From assembly GCA_963555705.1 (NCBI GenBank), contig OY743190.1, forward strand, positions 38,422,929-38,486,928: a DNA stretch of 64,000 nt, given 5' to 3'. The position numbers were made by a program, and so were the translations under genes. Positions 53,872 through 64,000 of the stretch are shown in pieces (the stretch's first letter is position 1; every line of letters begins with the position of its first letter). The notes beneath the pieces are model-generated. The model saw only the letters and a list, made by a program, of their open reading frames with translations. It was not told the DNA's origin and did no database searches. This stretch comes from Ligustrum vulgare. Taxonomy: Eukaryota; Streptophyta; Magnoliopsida; Lamiales; Oleaceae.

Positions 53872-56623
53872 TGTAATACCGCATTCGATTTACATGCTTT
53901 CTTGATTTTCACGTAAAGTTTATGTTAATATCAGTATGAATGATTTAACTAATATTATGGTTATTATGGTTTTATTTGAATTATTTTGCAGTGGAAGGAC
54001 TGGATTCCGTCTCGATCAATGCACCAATTAAAAGTTTATAAATTGTTATTTTAACAGTCTACGTGCAATTTATGTGATTAATTAAACTTATTTCCTAGGC
54101 ATGCTAATTTCTATTTTTATTGTGTTAAATTGAAGTTGGGAAAGGTTTGGTGACACTTTGGAATTTTATTTGAAAGTTATGAACCTAAATTACCAATTTG
54201 AGAGTTGAGGGACTAAATTGCAAGTTATCAAAAGTTAAACACTTAACCCTAACCTAAAAGAAACCTCACACTCTCATACCCCTCTCTCTCACGCCGCGTC
54301 TCTCTCTCTCTCTTCGCGATCTCTCCCTCTCGCACTCTCGGTTCTCTCTTCCATCGCCACCCTCACCCGCGATCTCCCTCTAGGCGACGGCGACCTCAAT
54401 CGCCGGCCATCACCACCACCACCACCGGTAGTCTTCCCCCTTCTCCCTTTTCTCCTCACGCACACACACCACCCGCGCACACACACACACACGGTTCCAC
54501 GCGATTTCACACACACACACCCCCATAATTCGATACACACATGTATATATGTATAAATTCTATTTAAATAATGTATGAATACACTTGATATGCATAAATT
54601 CAGATGTTGCAGATAATTTCAGATTTGTAATTTTGTTAAATTTTCGAAATTAACCATGATTATAGGTAGGTGTAAGTTCTGTGTATGTATATATTGATGT
54701 ATGTGTATGTATATATTGATGTATGTGTATATTTGTATATTTCAAATTTTCAGATTTTAGACTTGTTTAGATTTCGAATTTTAAATTGTTTATTTGAGAT
54801 GTTAGACAATGTGTATGTGGTGTGTGTATATATATATATATGTATATATATATATGTGTGTGTGTGGGTGTATTGATGATTTTGTAACTTAGTTAAATAT
54901 TTGGTTAAGTTGAATTATGAAGACAATTTTCAGATTTAAAATTTTTGGAAAATACTCTGTTAAAATTTGAGTTAGTTAATTAAGGTTATGTTATTCTGGG
55001 TAAATTGAAAAATTTGAGAATTTTCATGTATTGGTCTAAATGGCTTTAGTCATATTAACTGGTTAATTCTTAGATCTTTATATATGAATCCAATTGTTAA
55101 CCAATGGACCAATGGTTAGGTTAATTTTTCGAATTTGATTAGAATTAAGAAATTAGTTAATTGCTTGTTGGTAAAGTTTGTAATAAATGGTTTTATGTGT
55201 TGTGGTTATTATGTAAAGTCACACTTGGGTTAAATTGAAGTTTTAATCTCGGTTAATGTTTGATTAGTATTAAAGTGAATAATGAATGTGTTTGTGAACT
55301 GAAAGTTATTCATTTTGGCAAATGGAAATAATTAGGACTTTTGGTACATTGACGACACGGGCAGTCGAGGCTCCTCCACTTGCAAATCAAGAAAAACGGT
55401 AAATATTAAAGACATCAAGTAAGTAAACTCCCCCCTATTTGCATCAAAGTCGAATGTAAATGTGAAAGTTATGTGTAAATGACTGTCGTGCAAATTACTT
55501 GCCTTGATGAATTGCATTTACTTTAGGAAAACATATGTTATTGAGAAGAATGTTCAAGTATGCACGTTACATGTCATTGCATCATCAAGCATGCATTGAC
55601 ACCGAAATGAGAGAGTCAAATGTTTTCATGAAAGGAATGTGTCAAAGTGCAAATTTTTGTCAAAAAAGTATGTATCCCAAGTTTTTGAAAGAATGGGTGT
55701 ACTTCTATGTCATGAAAGGTGCGAGTGGGAAATGGGGCGCGGGGGACCGGCGTACCCGAATGTAATGTTACACCGCTTTGCGGTGGGAAAGTGAATGTTA
55801 CACCGCTTTGCGGTGGGAAAGTGAATGTTAAACCGCTTTGCGGTGGAAATGCGCATGTTAATCTGGTTCCAAATAAGTAATTGCCCACTGTATGCTGATT
55901 GACTAGAAGTTACATCAAGTGAGCTCACGATGGAAATGAATTGAAAGTTTTGAAATGTTGAATGAAAGTTGAAAAGTTTGAAAGTTCTGGAAAGTAATGT
56001 AAATGGGGATACATACACGGAATTTCGAAAAGCATTCATGTCATAAGCATGCATTCATGCATACAGTTTACTTACTGAGCTTTAGCTCACCCCAACCCCT
56101 CTCCAATATTTCAGGTGATGAAAGTTAGATGATCAGAGGAGAACACTTGGCGGCTGACTTCGACAGTACCCACCGTCGCCTTAATTAATAAAGTTAAATT
56201 GATTCAAGTTGTCGTTTAAATTTATTCCTTCATCTATTGTTATTGGTAATGTTTGGTTGAAGTTAGTCTTGATTACGTATTGGTGACGCAATTGAGATTA
56301 AATTTCCTCTTAATTCTTTTGTCAATGTCGTTTGATATTTTGAGAAATCTTATGATTGAGGAGTTTGGGAAATGCATGAATTGGTTTTGGCGATGATGAA
56401 TGTGATTGAGATGTGATGGATGTTTTAAATTTTTAAATGGTTTTTGATGTCCCTCTACAGGTTGGCTATGTCCAATTTATAGAGGAGACTCTGCCGAAAT
56501 TTTTCTAAAATTTTATAATAGATAAATGAACATTTTAGTCGTGTAAAGGATTTAAATTCCGCGTTTAATGTGAATGGAACTTGACACGCCTAGGTTTTAG
56601 ACTCTTAAACTTGGGGTGTTACA
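53872..56623 (-). mobile_element. Solo LTR, family D copy 3
   Basis: Begins tgtaataccg and ends ggggtgttaca, with perfect TSD acccc (53867-53871 and 56624-56628). 2752 bp. It holds three clean units of the ACCGCTTTGCGGT minisatellite (55765-55856) and AC/AT runs. Inserted in the protease-RT linker. Confidence 0.9.
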
Positions 56624-56628
56624 ACCCC

Positions 56629-57070
56629 TAACAGTAGCTACACTATATTCAGTTGGGAATTTCATACAAATATACTTTTTGTGAGTTACGGTCCCCAGAT
56701 CAATTAGGCTCGGCCTTCTAATCGGACCATGATATGAGGAGATTTTATCCGCGATTAGGAACTCCATCGGCATCTTAAAGAGATTTGGCGCCTTTCCTAC
56801 CTTGGTCATAAGGGTTATGGATCCTCAGGGAGTTATGCTATCCCCTGTGAATCCATATATGGGATCTGGGACCGGAATGAGGGGGGTACTAATTCCCGTT
56901 TTGTCATATGTTATCCCGTAAATCACATTTACTAAGGCACCATCATCCACAGCATCCGGGACAAACCATTCCGGGCTACCACCACCCGGATTACTAATGC
57001 ATCATTATGCGAAAAATGCACCCCCACCGCATCATTCAGGGTAAATGTGATGGGTTTTGTCTTGGAAGTC
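56629..57070 (-). pseudogene. Tat-like aspartic protease
   Basis: MTKVGKAPNLFKMPMEFLIA and KYICMKFPTEYSVATVRG, preceded (right side) by a DDGALVNVIYG-like active site near 56930-56950. Broken by a stop near 56830. Confidence 0.75.
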
Positions 57071-57098
57071 TCGGCAGGATGTGAAATTATGTGACAAT

Positions 57099-58183
57099 TC
57101 ACGTTAGCGGGCTCTTTGGCCTCTCTGATGTACCGCTTCCGGGAGTTGTTAGTACTCCCACCCAGATGGGGCCCTCCACATATTGTATCGATCTCATGGA
57201 TTGGTCAATCATTCGAAGGATAAGGCAGTTCCCTAACACTCTTATCATGCACTGGGTGTTTGTTTTGGTCCTGGCTTCGCTCTCTTTGACGACTGTCATT
57301 CCTCCTTCTCGGAGGATTCTTTCCGAAGTCCCTCCGATCAGCTCGATTGAACTTTTAACCACCTGGCTTATTTGGCCTTCCACTGTTCGAGGCAAAGCTT
57401 CCGACTTTCCTTTCATTGGCCTTCTGATCTACCAAGACCTAAATCTCTCTACACTCCTCCATCGCATGCCCATAGTGTCTATGATAAGCGCAATATGCCC
57501 CAATCATAGGTTGCTTTCCTTTTCAGATTCCATCTTTTCCTTCCGGAGAAATGGTGGGATTTGCTAAGGGTAGTGCAGAGTGCAAATTGGGAATAGCTTC
57601 TGTGATTTCCATCGCGTAACTAGATCTGGTCCCTGGGAATGGGCTTGGTCCACCTCCACGATGGTTTCCGAACCGATCCTTATTACCTCCTTTTCTTTGT
57701 GTCGCTCTAGGCTGGTACCCAGTGTTATATCTCTCATGAGGGTGGTTATCTCTGGCTCTCACCATTTCTTTTGATATGATTTTTCTCCTTGTTCAAATCT
57801 ACCAGGCCATTGCAATTCCTCGATTTCCTGCTTCGGACATCTCTCCAAAACATACTGGTCATGTCTAAGCCTCATTTTAGGGCAGAGAAAATTTCCGCAT
57901 CCGTGATGTTCTCACAAATATGCATTTCTTCCGTGAATCGAGCTAAATAGCCTTTCAAAGATTCATCCCTTCCCTGCCTCAGATCTTGAAGGCGTTGGAG
58001 TGGGAGTTGGCCTAGCCTAGACGAGACGAACCCATTCTTGAAGGCCATTTTCAAATCTCTCCAACTGTGGATACTACCTGGAGGGAGTTCTTTGTACCAC
58101 CGTATCGCATTTCCATCAAGTGTTAAGGAAAAGGCTTTGTTTTTTAGCACAGGAGTGGCTCCGACTATTTTCCATGCTGGCAC
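57099..58183 (-). pseudogene. Tat-like gag, core and C-terminal part
   Basis: 57872-58183 is the gag core: AFSLTLDGNAIRWYKELPPG, FKNGFVSSRLGQLPLQRLQD, LRQGRDESLKGYLARFTEEM. 57523-57765 and 57099-57416 continue with Arg/Gly-rich and Ser/Pro-rich segments in broken frames. Homologous to 20859-21191 and 47352-47972 on the plus strand. Confidence 0.8.
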
Positions 58184-58251
58184 GGTAGTTTAATAGGTGA
58201 TTGTCAGGGTCACCTCTCCCGGAGTACTTTGTTATCTCCGAAATTTCGAAG

Positions 58252-59106
58252 TCAGAGGGCACTCAACACCTCATCGTTGTCTAATTCATAAGACGGTAAT
58301 TCATTGTTTTCGTCATGGGTGGAATTCACCGTGCCATGGTATCGGCCATGGGGTGGCTGAGTATGGCTCCACCTTCGTGGTGATAAAGCTCGGCCATAAT
58401 TTGGCCTTTGATAGGTAGGCGGATCCCCTTGGGTTTGGGAGCGAGCCTCTTCAGCTCTTCTCTCCTGCCTATTTCTAGGCTCATGGGTCAGTGGGCGCAA
58501 TTCTGCCATCCCTACTTCATAACTATCTTTAGGCATACGACTCCGTGAAAGGACTTCTTCAGCCCTTCGCTCCCGCCTATTCCTAGGCATTTGTGTCTGA
58601 TGCCGAGCTTGTTCGGCCCGGCTTCTTTGTTTGCATCTGAATAATCCCCTTATTCAGCTAAAGATGCTATCAGACCTTAAGGGTGAAGTTTCTCCCTGAT
58701 AGTCAGGGGGTTGAACTTGTTCTTTTTGTACTGCATACACCAGGTCCTCTTTGCTGTGAGGAACAAAATCCACCTCGACATACATTGGAGGTTCGTTGTA
58801 ATAATATGATGCAGTGCCTGCGTCAGAGGGTGAGTAATGTGGCTACAAGTAATGCGATGGCATCATCGGTTTGTTTACCACATACCCTCTAACCATGTAG
58901 GAATTCATTACAGTAGTTTGCTCAATTTTTTGCTTCTGCCTTTCCAACATATGGAAAGCCATGCGTGTCATATCCTGCAGCATCGACAGTTTTGGTGCAG
59001 GTTGGGGAACCCCTTCATTGGCGTTCTCATGAGGTCCTTGCGGCATTCTCACCACCATATTGTCCTTCCCTACTCTTTCAAGGGTTAACATCATTATCAC
59101 TCCCAC
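58252..59106 (-). pseudogene. Tat-like gag, N-terminal part
   Basis: 58843-59106 has QDMTRMAFHMLERQKQKIEQ and SYMVRGYVVNKP. 58252-58590 contains two copies of a PRNRxERRAEEA unit (a similar repeat is in the plus-strand element near 20370-20520). Broken by stops in between. Confidence 0.75.
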
Positions 59107-59149
59107 TCATGGCTGTAGTAATTTTTGCACTGTCCTTTTTTTCAAAGGT

Positions 59150-59280
59150 AAATGAACTTATATTCCAAAGTTTTAAGGCCTTTTTCAAGGCGAGTAAACT
59201 TATATTTCAAAGTTTTAAGCATTTTTCAAGGCAAGTAAACTTATATTTCAAAGTTTTAAGCCTTTTTCAAGGCTTCTTGT
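59150..59280 (-). repeat. Leader tandem repeats of the minus-strand Tat-like element
   Basis: Three units around aacttatatttcaaagtttt, then aagcctttttcaaggc. Counterpart of 19640-19810. Confidence 0.85.
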
Positions 59281-59317
59281 AACTTTTTACCGCGTGATTT
59301 CGTGGTTAGAAGTGTGG

Positions 59318-59335
59318 TTCCCACAGACAGCGCCA
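59318..59335 (-). promoter_or_regulatory. Primer-binding site TGGCGCTGTC type
   Basis: On the minus strand TGGCGCTGTCTGTGGGAA, close to the plus-strand element's PBS at 19567, three bases inside the LTR. Confidence 0.7.
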
Positions 59336-59338
59336 AAA

Positions 59339-59981
59339 TATTGACCACAAAATCTATTAGGACCTTGGATCAACATGTCTCAGCTCCTCTCTCTTGGACA
59401 CGTGGATCTCCTGCGTACTAGGAAAAACGATCGGTTTGCAAAGGGGGTCAAGGTGGCTCCCGTTTGTACTCCGATGCCTAAGTTAGTACCCATTTCAAGT
59501 AAATAAGAATTGGGTGCGGAAAATATAAATTTGTAAACGAGAGAAATGGGAGTGAGATTTTATATATTGAGTTTCTAACGTTTTTCTTGGAGATAAATGT
59601 GTTCTATTTATAGCTAAAATTGTTGTTCCAGATGGTGACATGTGCCATACTTTACACGTGTTGCACCCATGGCCGTTGGAGAGGTAAACCAATTACAGGG
59701 ATGTAATCATTACTATCTTCTATAGGGGAGGGGCACCTATCACATCCCCTGTAAAGGCGCTGTCTCATCAAGCCACAGACTGCAAGGAGAGTCACATCTT
59801 TCTGACACATTGACTAGTCCCATCACCGATCTGATGAACCACCTCGGATTGAATCAGCTCGAAACAACCAGTTCGGCGATGAAGGCGTCGGATAATATTT
59901 CACCTCGACAATTCATTAACCCATGAGGCCCTAGGTTCTATGCTTTGCTGGAACCCATTAGGTCTCGTATGGACCTCCACA
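59339..59981 (-). repeat. 5' LTR of the minus-strand Tat-like element
   Basis: About 643 bp; plus-strand ends tattgaccac and gacctccaca. It shares blocks with the LTR at 18963-19563 (such as the gggactagt region) but is well diverged. Outer boundary estimated from TG..CA and from the resumed Athila-like gag. Confidence 0.65.
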
Positions 59982-60007
59982 AGTAACGTGTTGGGATTAT
60001 TTTAGGC

Positions 60008-60484
60008 ATGCTCGCAACTGATGCCATTCAACAAGTCCCTGTTTATGCTAAATTTCTTAAAGATTTGTGCACAGTGAAGAGAAAGCTAGCTGTTAAGAAC
60101 AAGACATTTTTAACTGAACAAGTGAGTTCTATCATACAATGCCAAACTCCTCAAAAATTTAAAGATCCTGGTTCTCCAACAATTGCTTGTATGATAGGGA
60201 CTACTCGTATTGGTCATGCCTTACTTGATATAGGTTCAAGTGTGAATCTTTTGCCTTTTAGTGTGTATACACAACTTGGTCTAGGTGAACTTAAGCCCAC
60301 TCCCATGGTTTTAAAATTAGCAGATAGATCTATTAAGATGCCTAAAGGGATAATTGAGGATGTTTTGGTTCAAGTTGATAAATTCTATTATCCAGTTGAT
60401 TTTGTTATTATTGATGTTCAAAATAAACCTAAAACTTCCCCCAAATCCCTGTTATTCTTGGTAAAACATTTCTTGCAACATTAA
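60008..60484 (+). pseudogene. Athila-like gag end and aspartic protease
   Basis: AIQQVPVYAKFLKDLCTVKR is the gag tail. The protease has ALLDIGSSVNLLPFSVYTQL (Asp-Ile-Gly active site) and a segment with KLADRSIKMPKGIIEDVLVQ. The frame stops just after VIIDVQ. Confidence 0.85.
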
Positions 60485-60489
60485 ATGCT

Positions 60490-61247
60490 TTGATAAATTG
60501 TAGGAGTGGTATTTTAAAGTTGACTTTTGGTAATATGACTTTAGAACTTAACATTTTCAGTGCTTGTAGGAAACCAAAAGATTTTGATGAAGTGCATGAA
60601 GTTAACATGCTAGAAGAGTTGCTAGTTGAGTTAACAGATCCTGATGAGCAACCTAAGCTAAATTTCGAATTGGACAGCATTGAAGGCTCTTCAAAAAGTG
60701 CAATAACAGCAGCTATAAGAGCTTGGCAGCCAAGCATTGAGCCTCTAAATATCAGCCAGACACCCATGTAGATGCATTTTTGGGACCCAATGAATCATAC
60801 CCATTGGTAATATCCTCTACTCTTACTTTTGATCTTGCAAAGATGTTAAAAGTGTTGAATGATCATAGATCTGTAATAGCTTAGACTATAGCAGATATTA
60901 AGGGAATTAGTCCTTTAGTGTCTACTCATAGAATTTTCTTAGAAGAAAATGCTAATCCTTCAAGGGAGTCTGAAAGAAGGCTAAATCCTAATATGAAAGA
61001 GGTTGTTAAAAATGAAGTTTTAAAATTACTTGATGCAGGTATCATATATCCTATTGCAGACAGCAAGTGGGTAAGTCCTACTCAGGTAGTTTCTAAGAAA
61101 ATTGGGGTTACTGTTGTTGAAAATGAACAAGGAGAAATAATAACTAAAAGGGTACCCGCTAGTTGGAGAATGTGCATAGATTATAGGAAGTTGAATTTCA
61201 TGACCAGAAAGGACCACTTCCCTTTACTATTTTTAGATAAGTGCTAG
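60490..61247 (+). pseudogene. Athila-like protease-RT linker and RT N terminus
   Basis: 60490-60771 is an acidic linker. 60918-61247 has LKLLDAGIIYPIADSKWVSP, TQVVSKKIGVTVV and the WRMCIDYRKLN RT start. Stops separate them. Confidence 0.85.
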
Positions 61248-61655
61248 AAAGAGTTGCTAGGCATCTGTTTTATTATTTCATTGATGGTTTTTCAGGGTAT
61301 CATCAAATTGAAATAGCAATAGATGACCAAGAAATAACTAATTTTACTTGACCTTTTGGGACATTTGCTTTTAAAAGAATGTCGATTGATCATCGTAATG
61401 CCCCAACAACTTTTCAAAAAATGCATGCTTAGTATATTCAGTGACACGATAGAAATTTTTTTGGAAGTGTTTGTGGTTCATGTATATGGTGATTCATTTG
61501 AAGATTGTCTAACAAACTAGAAAGCTATTTTTTGCAGGTGTGAGGATAAGCATATATAATTTCTGCTAAAGGCATGGAAGTAGACAAGGCAAAAGTAGAT
61601 TCAATTTCTAGGTTTCCTATTCCTTTAACTGTTAAAGATGTTCGATCATTTTTAG
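61248..61655 (+). pseudogene. Athila-like RT palm, heavily decayed
   Basis: Fragments such as FSGYHQIEIA and RFPIPLTVKDVRSFL are readable across frames. No intact YxDD is seen. The sequence is interrupted at 61655. Confidence 0.65.
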
Positions 61656-62790
61656 TGTGACCCCAAAACTCGTCATTTAATAAATAACATTTATTTGAAA
61701 ATTTGGATAAAATTTAAAAAATTTGGCACGCATAATCTTAGATGTCGACATGAAAGTGACTGAGGCTGCACTGTTGAGTTGGTGTCGACACCCATCATAG
61801 TTTTGGTGTTGAGATCTAGGGTTTTGGTGTTGACACATAATAATCAAAAGCATCAATTTACTTGAAATATTAGTTAAAACCAACATAAAACATATTACTT
61901 GACAATTTATAAAAACTTAGTATAGTCTAGTTTTTAGGAAGAGATTACAAAACATCTCAAAACTTTCTCTTCCTTGTTTTAACAAAATTTAACTAAAAAC
62001 AAGTTACATTACTCGATTTCCTCACTAGGAAAATCATCGGAGTATTCATACTCCATAGTGACCCTATCATAGAAATCTACATAAAAGTGAGAATCCAGAA
62101 AACGAGATAAAGCAGGAAAGTCATGGTATGCCTGCCATGTGTGGATTTCGGTTACATACATATAATATCACCCATTTGATTACTTGATCCATTCCTGAGA
62201 GATCACTTCAAAGTTGTCAAAGTGCAGCATCTACAAGTTGGAAACATTGAAAACATGAATTGATAATTCAATGAGTAATTTGATACACATGCAAGTATTT
62301 TATTCAAAATTATGATTTCAGGGCCCGATTATAGATTATCTCATCTACCCTAAAGCGCTTAATAATTTATACAACATGGATATCGATTAATAGCCATTAT
62401 AAACATGTTATTTAGGATTTCATAATCATCTAGGACTTCTAGATCCTGTCATCTTTCCCCCTATTCGACTCCAACAAGGTTACTAGATCACCATGTCGAT
62501 CGTCGAAGCCTTGGAGTCGCAAGGTCCTCACAACACACATCGATATCCCAACACATACCTTGACTACCGAGGGGCTAGAGTTCAAATCTATAATCTTTAC
62601 AAAAATATTTCTTTAATAAATCATATTACATTCCATATCATCAATATGCATCAAAAGCATTTTATCAAATATTCAACTTTGCACATAAGTAACAAGTAAA
62701 GTTTATCGAATACTCACTGTTTTGATGATTTACCTAACAACCTAAAATTCATAAATTTACTTCATATTATAATCATAACTGAAAATAGAA
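61656..62790 (-). mobile_element. Probable LTR (truncated), unrelated to known neighbours
   Basis: Starts tgtgaccccaaaactcg, which resembles the plus-strand left edge of the Tekay-like LTR (tgtgacgcctcgag), and contains aatactcactgttttgatg as in those LTRs. No right boundary or TSD could be fixed. No ORF of note. Confidence 0.45.
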
Positions 62791-62799
62791 CAAGAATAG

Positions 62800-64000
62800 A
62801 TTGTCTCCCGGATTTGGTTTCACCAATATTGGAGGAGTTCCCAAATATTCCTTCAGTTTCCTGAAGGTGAATTCACATTCTTCATCCCATCTGAACTCCT
62901 TATTTCCTCTGAGAGTCTTGAAGAAGGGAAAACATTTATCTGTTTCCCTTGACATGAAATGGCCCAATGCTGCCACTCTACTCGTAAGTTTCTGCACTTC
63001 CCTGATGATCTTCGGAGGTTCCATTGATGTAAGGGCCACAATTTTATCTGAGTTAACTTCAATACCCCGCTGAGTGATCATGAATCCTTAAAATTTATCT
63101 GAGCTTACTCCGAAAGCACACTTGGCAGGATTTAACTTCACCCGATGTTGTCTTAATGTACAGAATATGTCCTCCAAGTCAGTTATGTGGTCATTCTTTC
63201 TCGAGCTCTTTACGACCATGTCATCAACATAAATTTCGATGTTTAGCCCGATGTGTTTGAAGAAGACCATGTTTACCAATCTTTGGTAAGTAGCTCCTGC
63301 ATTCTTTAATTCAAAATGGCATGACTTTATAGAAATATATCCCTTCATCAGCCATGAAGGAAGTTTTATCTTGATCTTCGTGCGCCATTTGAATCTGATA
63401 GTATCCAAAGAATGATTCGAGGAAACTGTAGAGTTCAGAACTTGATGTGGAGTCCACCAATCTGTCAATTCAGGGATGAGGATAACTGTCTATTGGACAT
63501 GCTTTGTTTAAATCTGTAAAATCTATGTAGACTCGCCATTTTCCATTCGGCTTCTTGACCAATATCACGTTGGCTAGCCATTCTGGATACCATAATTCCT
63601 TGATGAACCCTGCTTTCAAGAGCTTATCTACTTCCTCATTTATTATTTGCCTTCTTTCAGTAGCAAACTACCTTCTTCATTGTTTTACAGGCTTCTTGTC
63701 TGGGATGACATTAAGCCTATGTTCAACAAGTGCGGGGTCAATCCCGGGCATATCCTCTGCGCTCCATGCGAATATGTCAATGTTTCTTTTCAAGCATTGC
63801 GACAGTTCTTCCTTCATTGATTTGGGAAGTTCTTTCCCAATCATGAAACTTTTTTTCTTCAAAAATTGGAACTTCTTTCAATTCTTCCACTGGTGACATA
63901 CGTTCTTCCGCAGGAAGTTCAATTGACATCAGATATGTTTTACCCTTTCCATTGTAGTTGATGTAACAACTTCTAGCCATTGCTTGATTACCCTGTACTG
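62800..64000 (-). pseudogene. Tat-like pol fragment, minus strand, cut by window end
   Basis: Right to left: 63677-63980 linker (KSMKEELSQCLKRNIDIFAW, then SAEDMPGIDPALVEHRLNVI), 63088-63468 RT with IYVDDMVVKSSRKNDHITDL (catalytic YVDD intact), 62773-63081 RT thumb and RNase H start (LGTPPILVKPNPGD). It stops near 62800 where the LTR-like sequence begins. The frames contain stops. Confidence 0.85.

Larger units (their letters stand above)
48350..59981 (-). mobile_element. Tat-like Ty3/gypsy element with second RNase H, minus strand
   Basis: Right to left: 5' LTR, PBS, repeat leader, gag, protease, RT, RNase H, a second archaeal-type RNase H, and integrase that stops abruptly at the catalytic Glu region (about 48350). 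Without the two nested solo LTRs the body is about 6.2 kb. Many stops. The extra RNase H between the first RNase H and integrase is a mark of the Tat lineage. The 3' end and 3' LTR are missing. Confidence 0.85.
59982..61655 (+). mobile_element. Athila-like Ty3/gypsy fragment
   Basis: Plus-strand end of gag, protease, and RT, entered on the left by the minus-strand Tat-like LTR and cut on the right by LTR-like sequence at 61656. Wording such as DAIQQVPVYAKFLKDLC and MCIDYRKLNFMTRKDHFPL is that of Athila-type polyproteins. Decayed. Confidence 0.8.

Noticed and set aside
18963..59981. The two Tat-like halves as one self-integrated element
   Set aside because: Their LTRs and gag are too diverged to come from a single cDNA, and the outer flanks show no shared TSD.

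Overview
This is a plant nuclear window, very probably from a dicot, that consists almost entirely of LTR retrotransposons nested inside one another. The evidence is multiple Ty3/gypsy lineages (Tekay/Del-like and Galadriel-like chromoviruses, Tat and Athila-like), multi-kilobase LTRs with TG..CA type ends, tRNA-primed PBS sites, polypurine tracts and 5-bp target-site duplications (TSDs). I see no ordinary host gene. The only intact non-retroelement coding sequences lie inside two retrotransposons as cargo.

Layout. 1-12354: a minus-strand Tekay/Del-like element cut by the window edge, with decayed gag-pro-RT-RNaseH-integrase; its protease/RT boundary is split by a 2.7-kb solo LTR (family D, 4601-7304). 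It sits in the RT of a plus-strand Galadriel-like chromovirus (12355-15194). 15195-16370: unrecognised AT-rich DNA. 16376-18699: a solo LTR. 18963-48349: a plus-strand Tat-like element with LTR, gag and protease, split inside gag by a 26-kb nest. 48350-59981: a minus-strand Tat-like element fused tail-to-tail with it, carrying two more family D solo LTRs. 59982-61655: Athila-like fragment. 61656-62790: LTR-like sequence. 62800-64000: another minus-strand Tat-like fragment.

The nest. Element E (21192-47346, 788-bp LTRs, TSD acacc) is a small non-autonomous retrotransposon. It contains a plus-strand solo LTR, C (22634-45679, TSD taaac/taaat). C is interrupted by two young minus-strand elements of its own family: A (22746-32891, TSD cgcgt) and B (35724-45657, TSD cctag). 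LTR divergence read by eye agrees with the nesting order: E roughly 6%, A about five substitutions in 3295 bp, B one 1-bp indel.

The exceptional feature. Elements A and B lack gag-pol. Between Tekay-like 5' leader and 3' pol remnants they carry a cargo cassette in antisense to the element: (1) a 183-aa protein with an arginine/lysine-rich stretch and a four-cysteine cluster, resembling the nucleic-acid-binding proteins of carlavirus-like plant RNA viruses, and (2) an intronless LONELY GUY (LOG)-type cytokinin-activating phosphoribohydrolase, followed by three repeated hairpins and a polyadenylation-like signal. LOG is intact in B and has one nonsense codon in A. Differences between the two cargo copies are mostly synonymous, suggesting that the proteins were under selection. 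The 1-12354 element, which shares leader, PBS and PPT organisation, illustrates the type of autonomous partner that could mobilise them.
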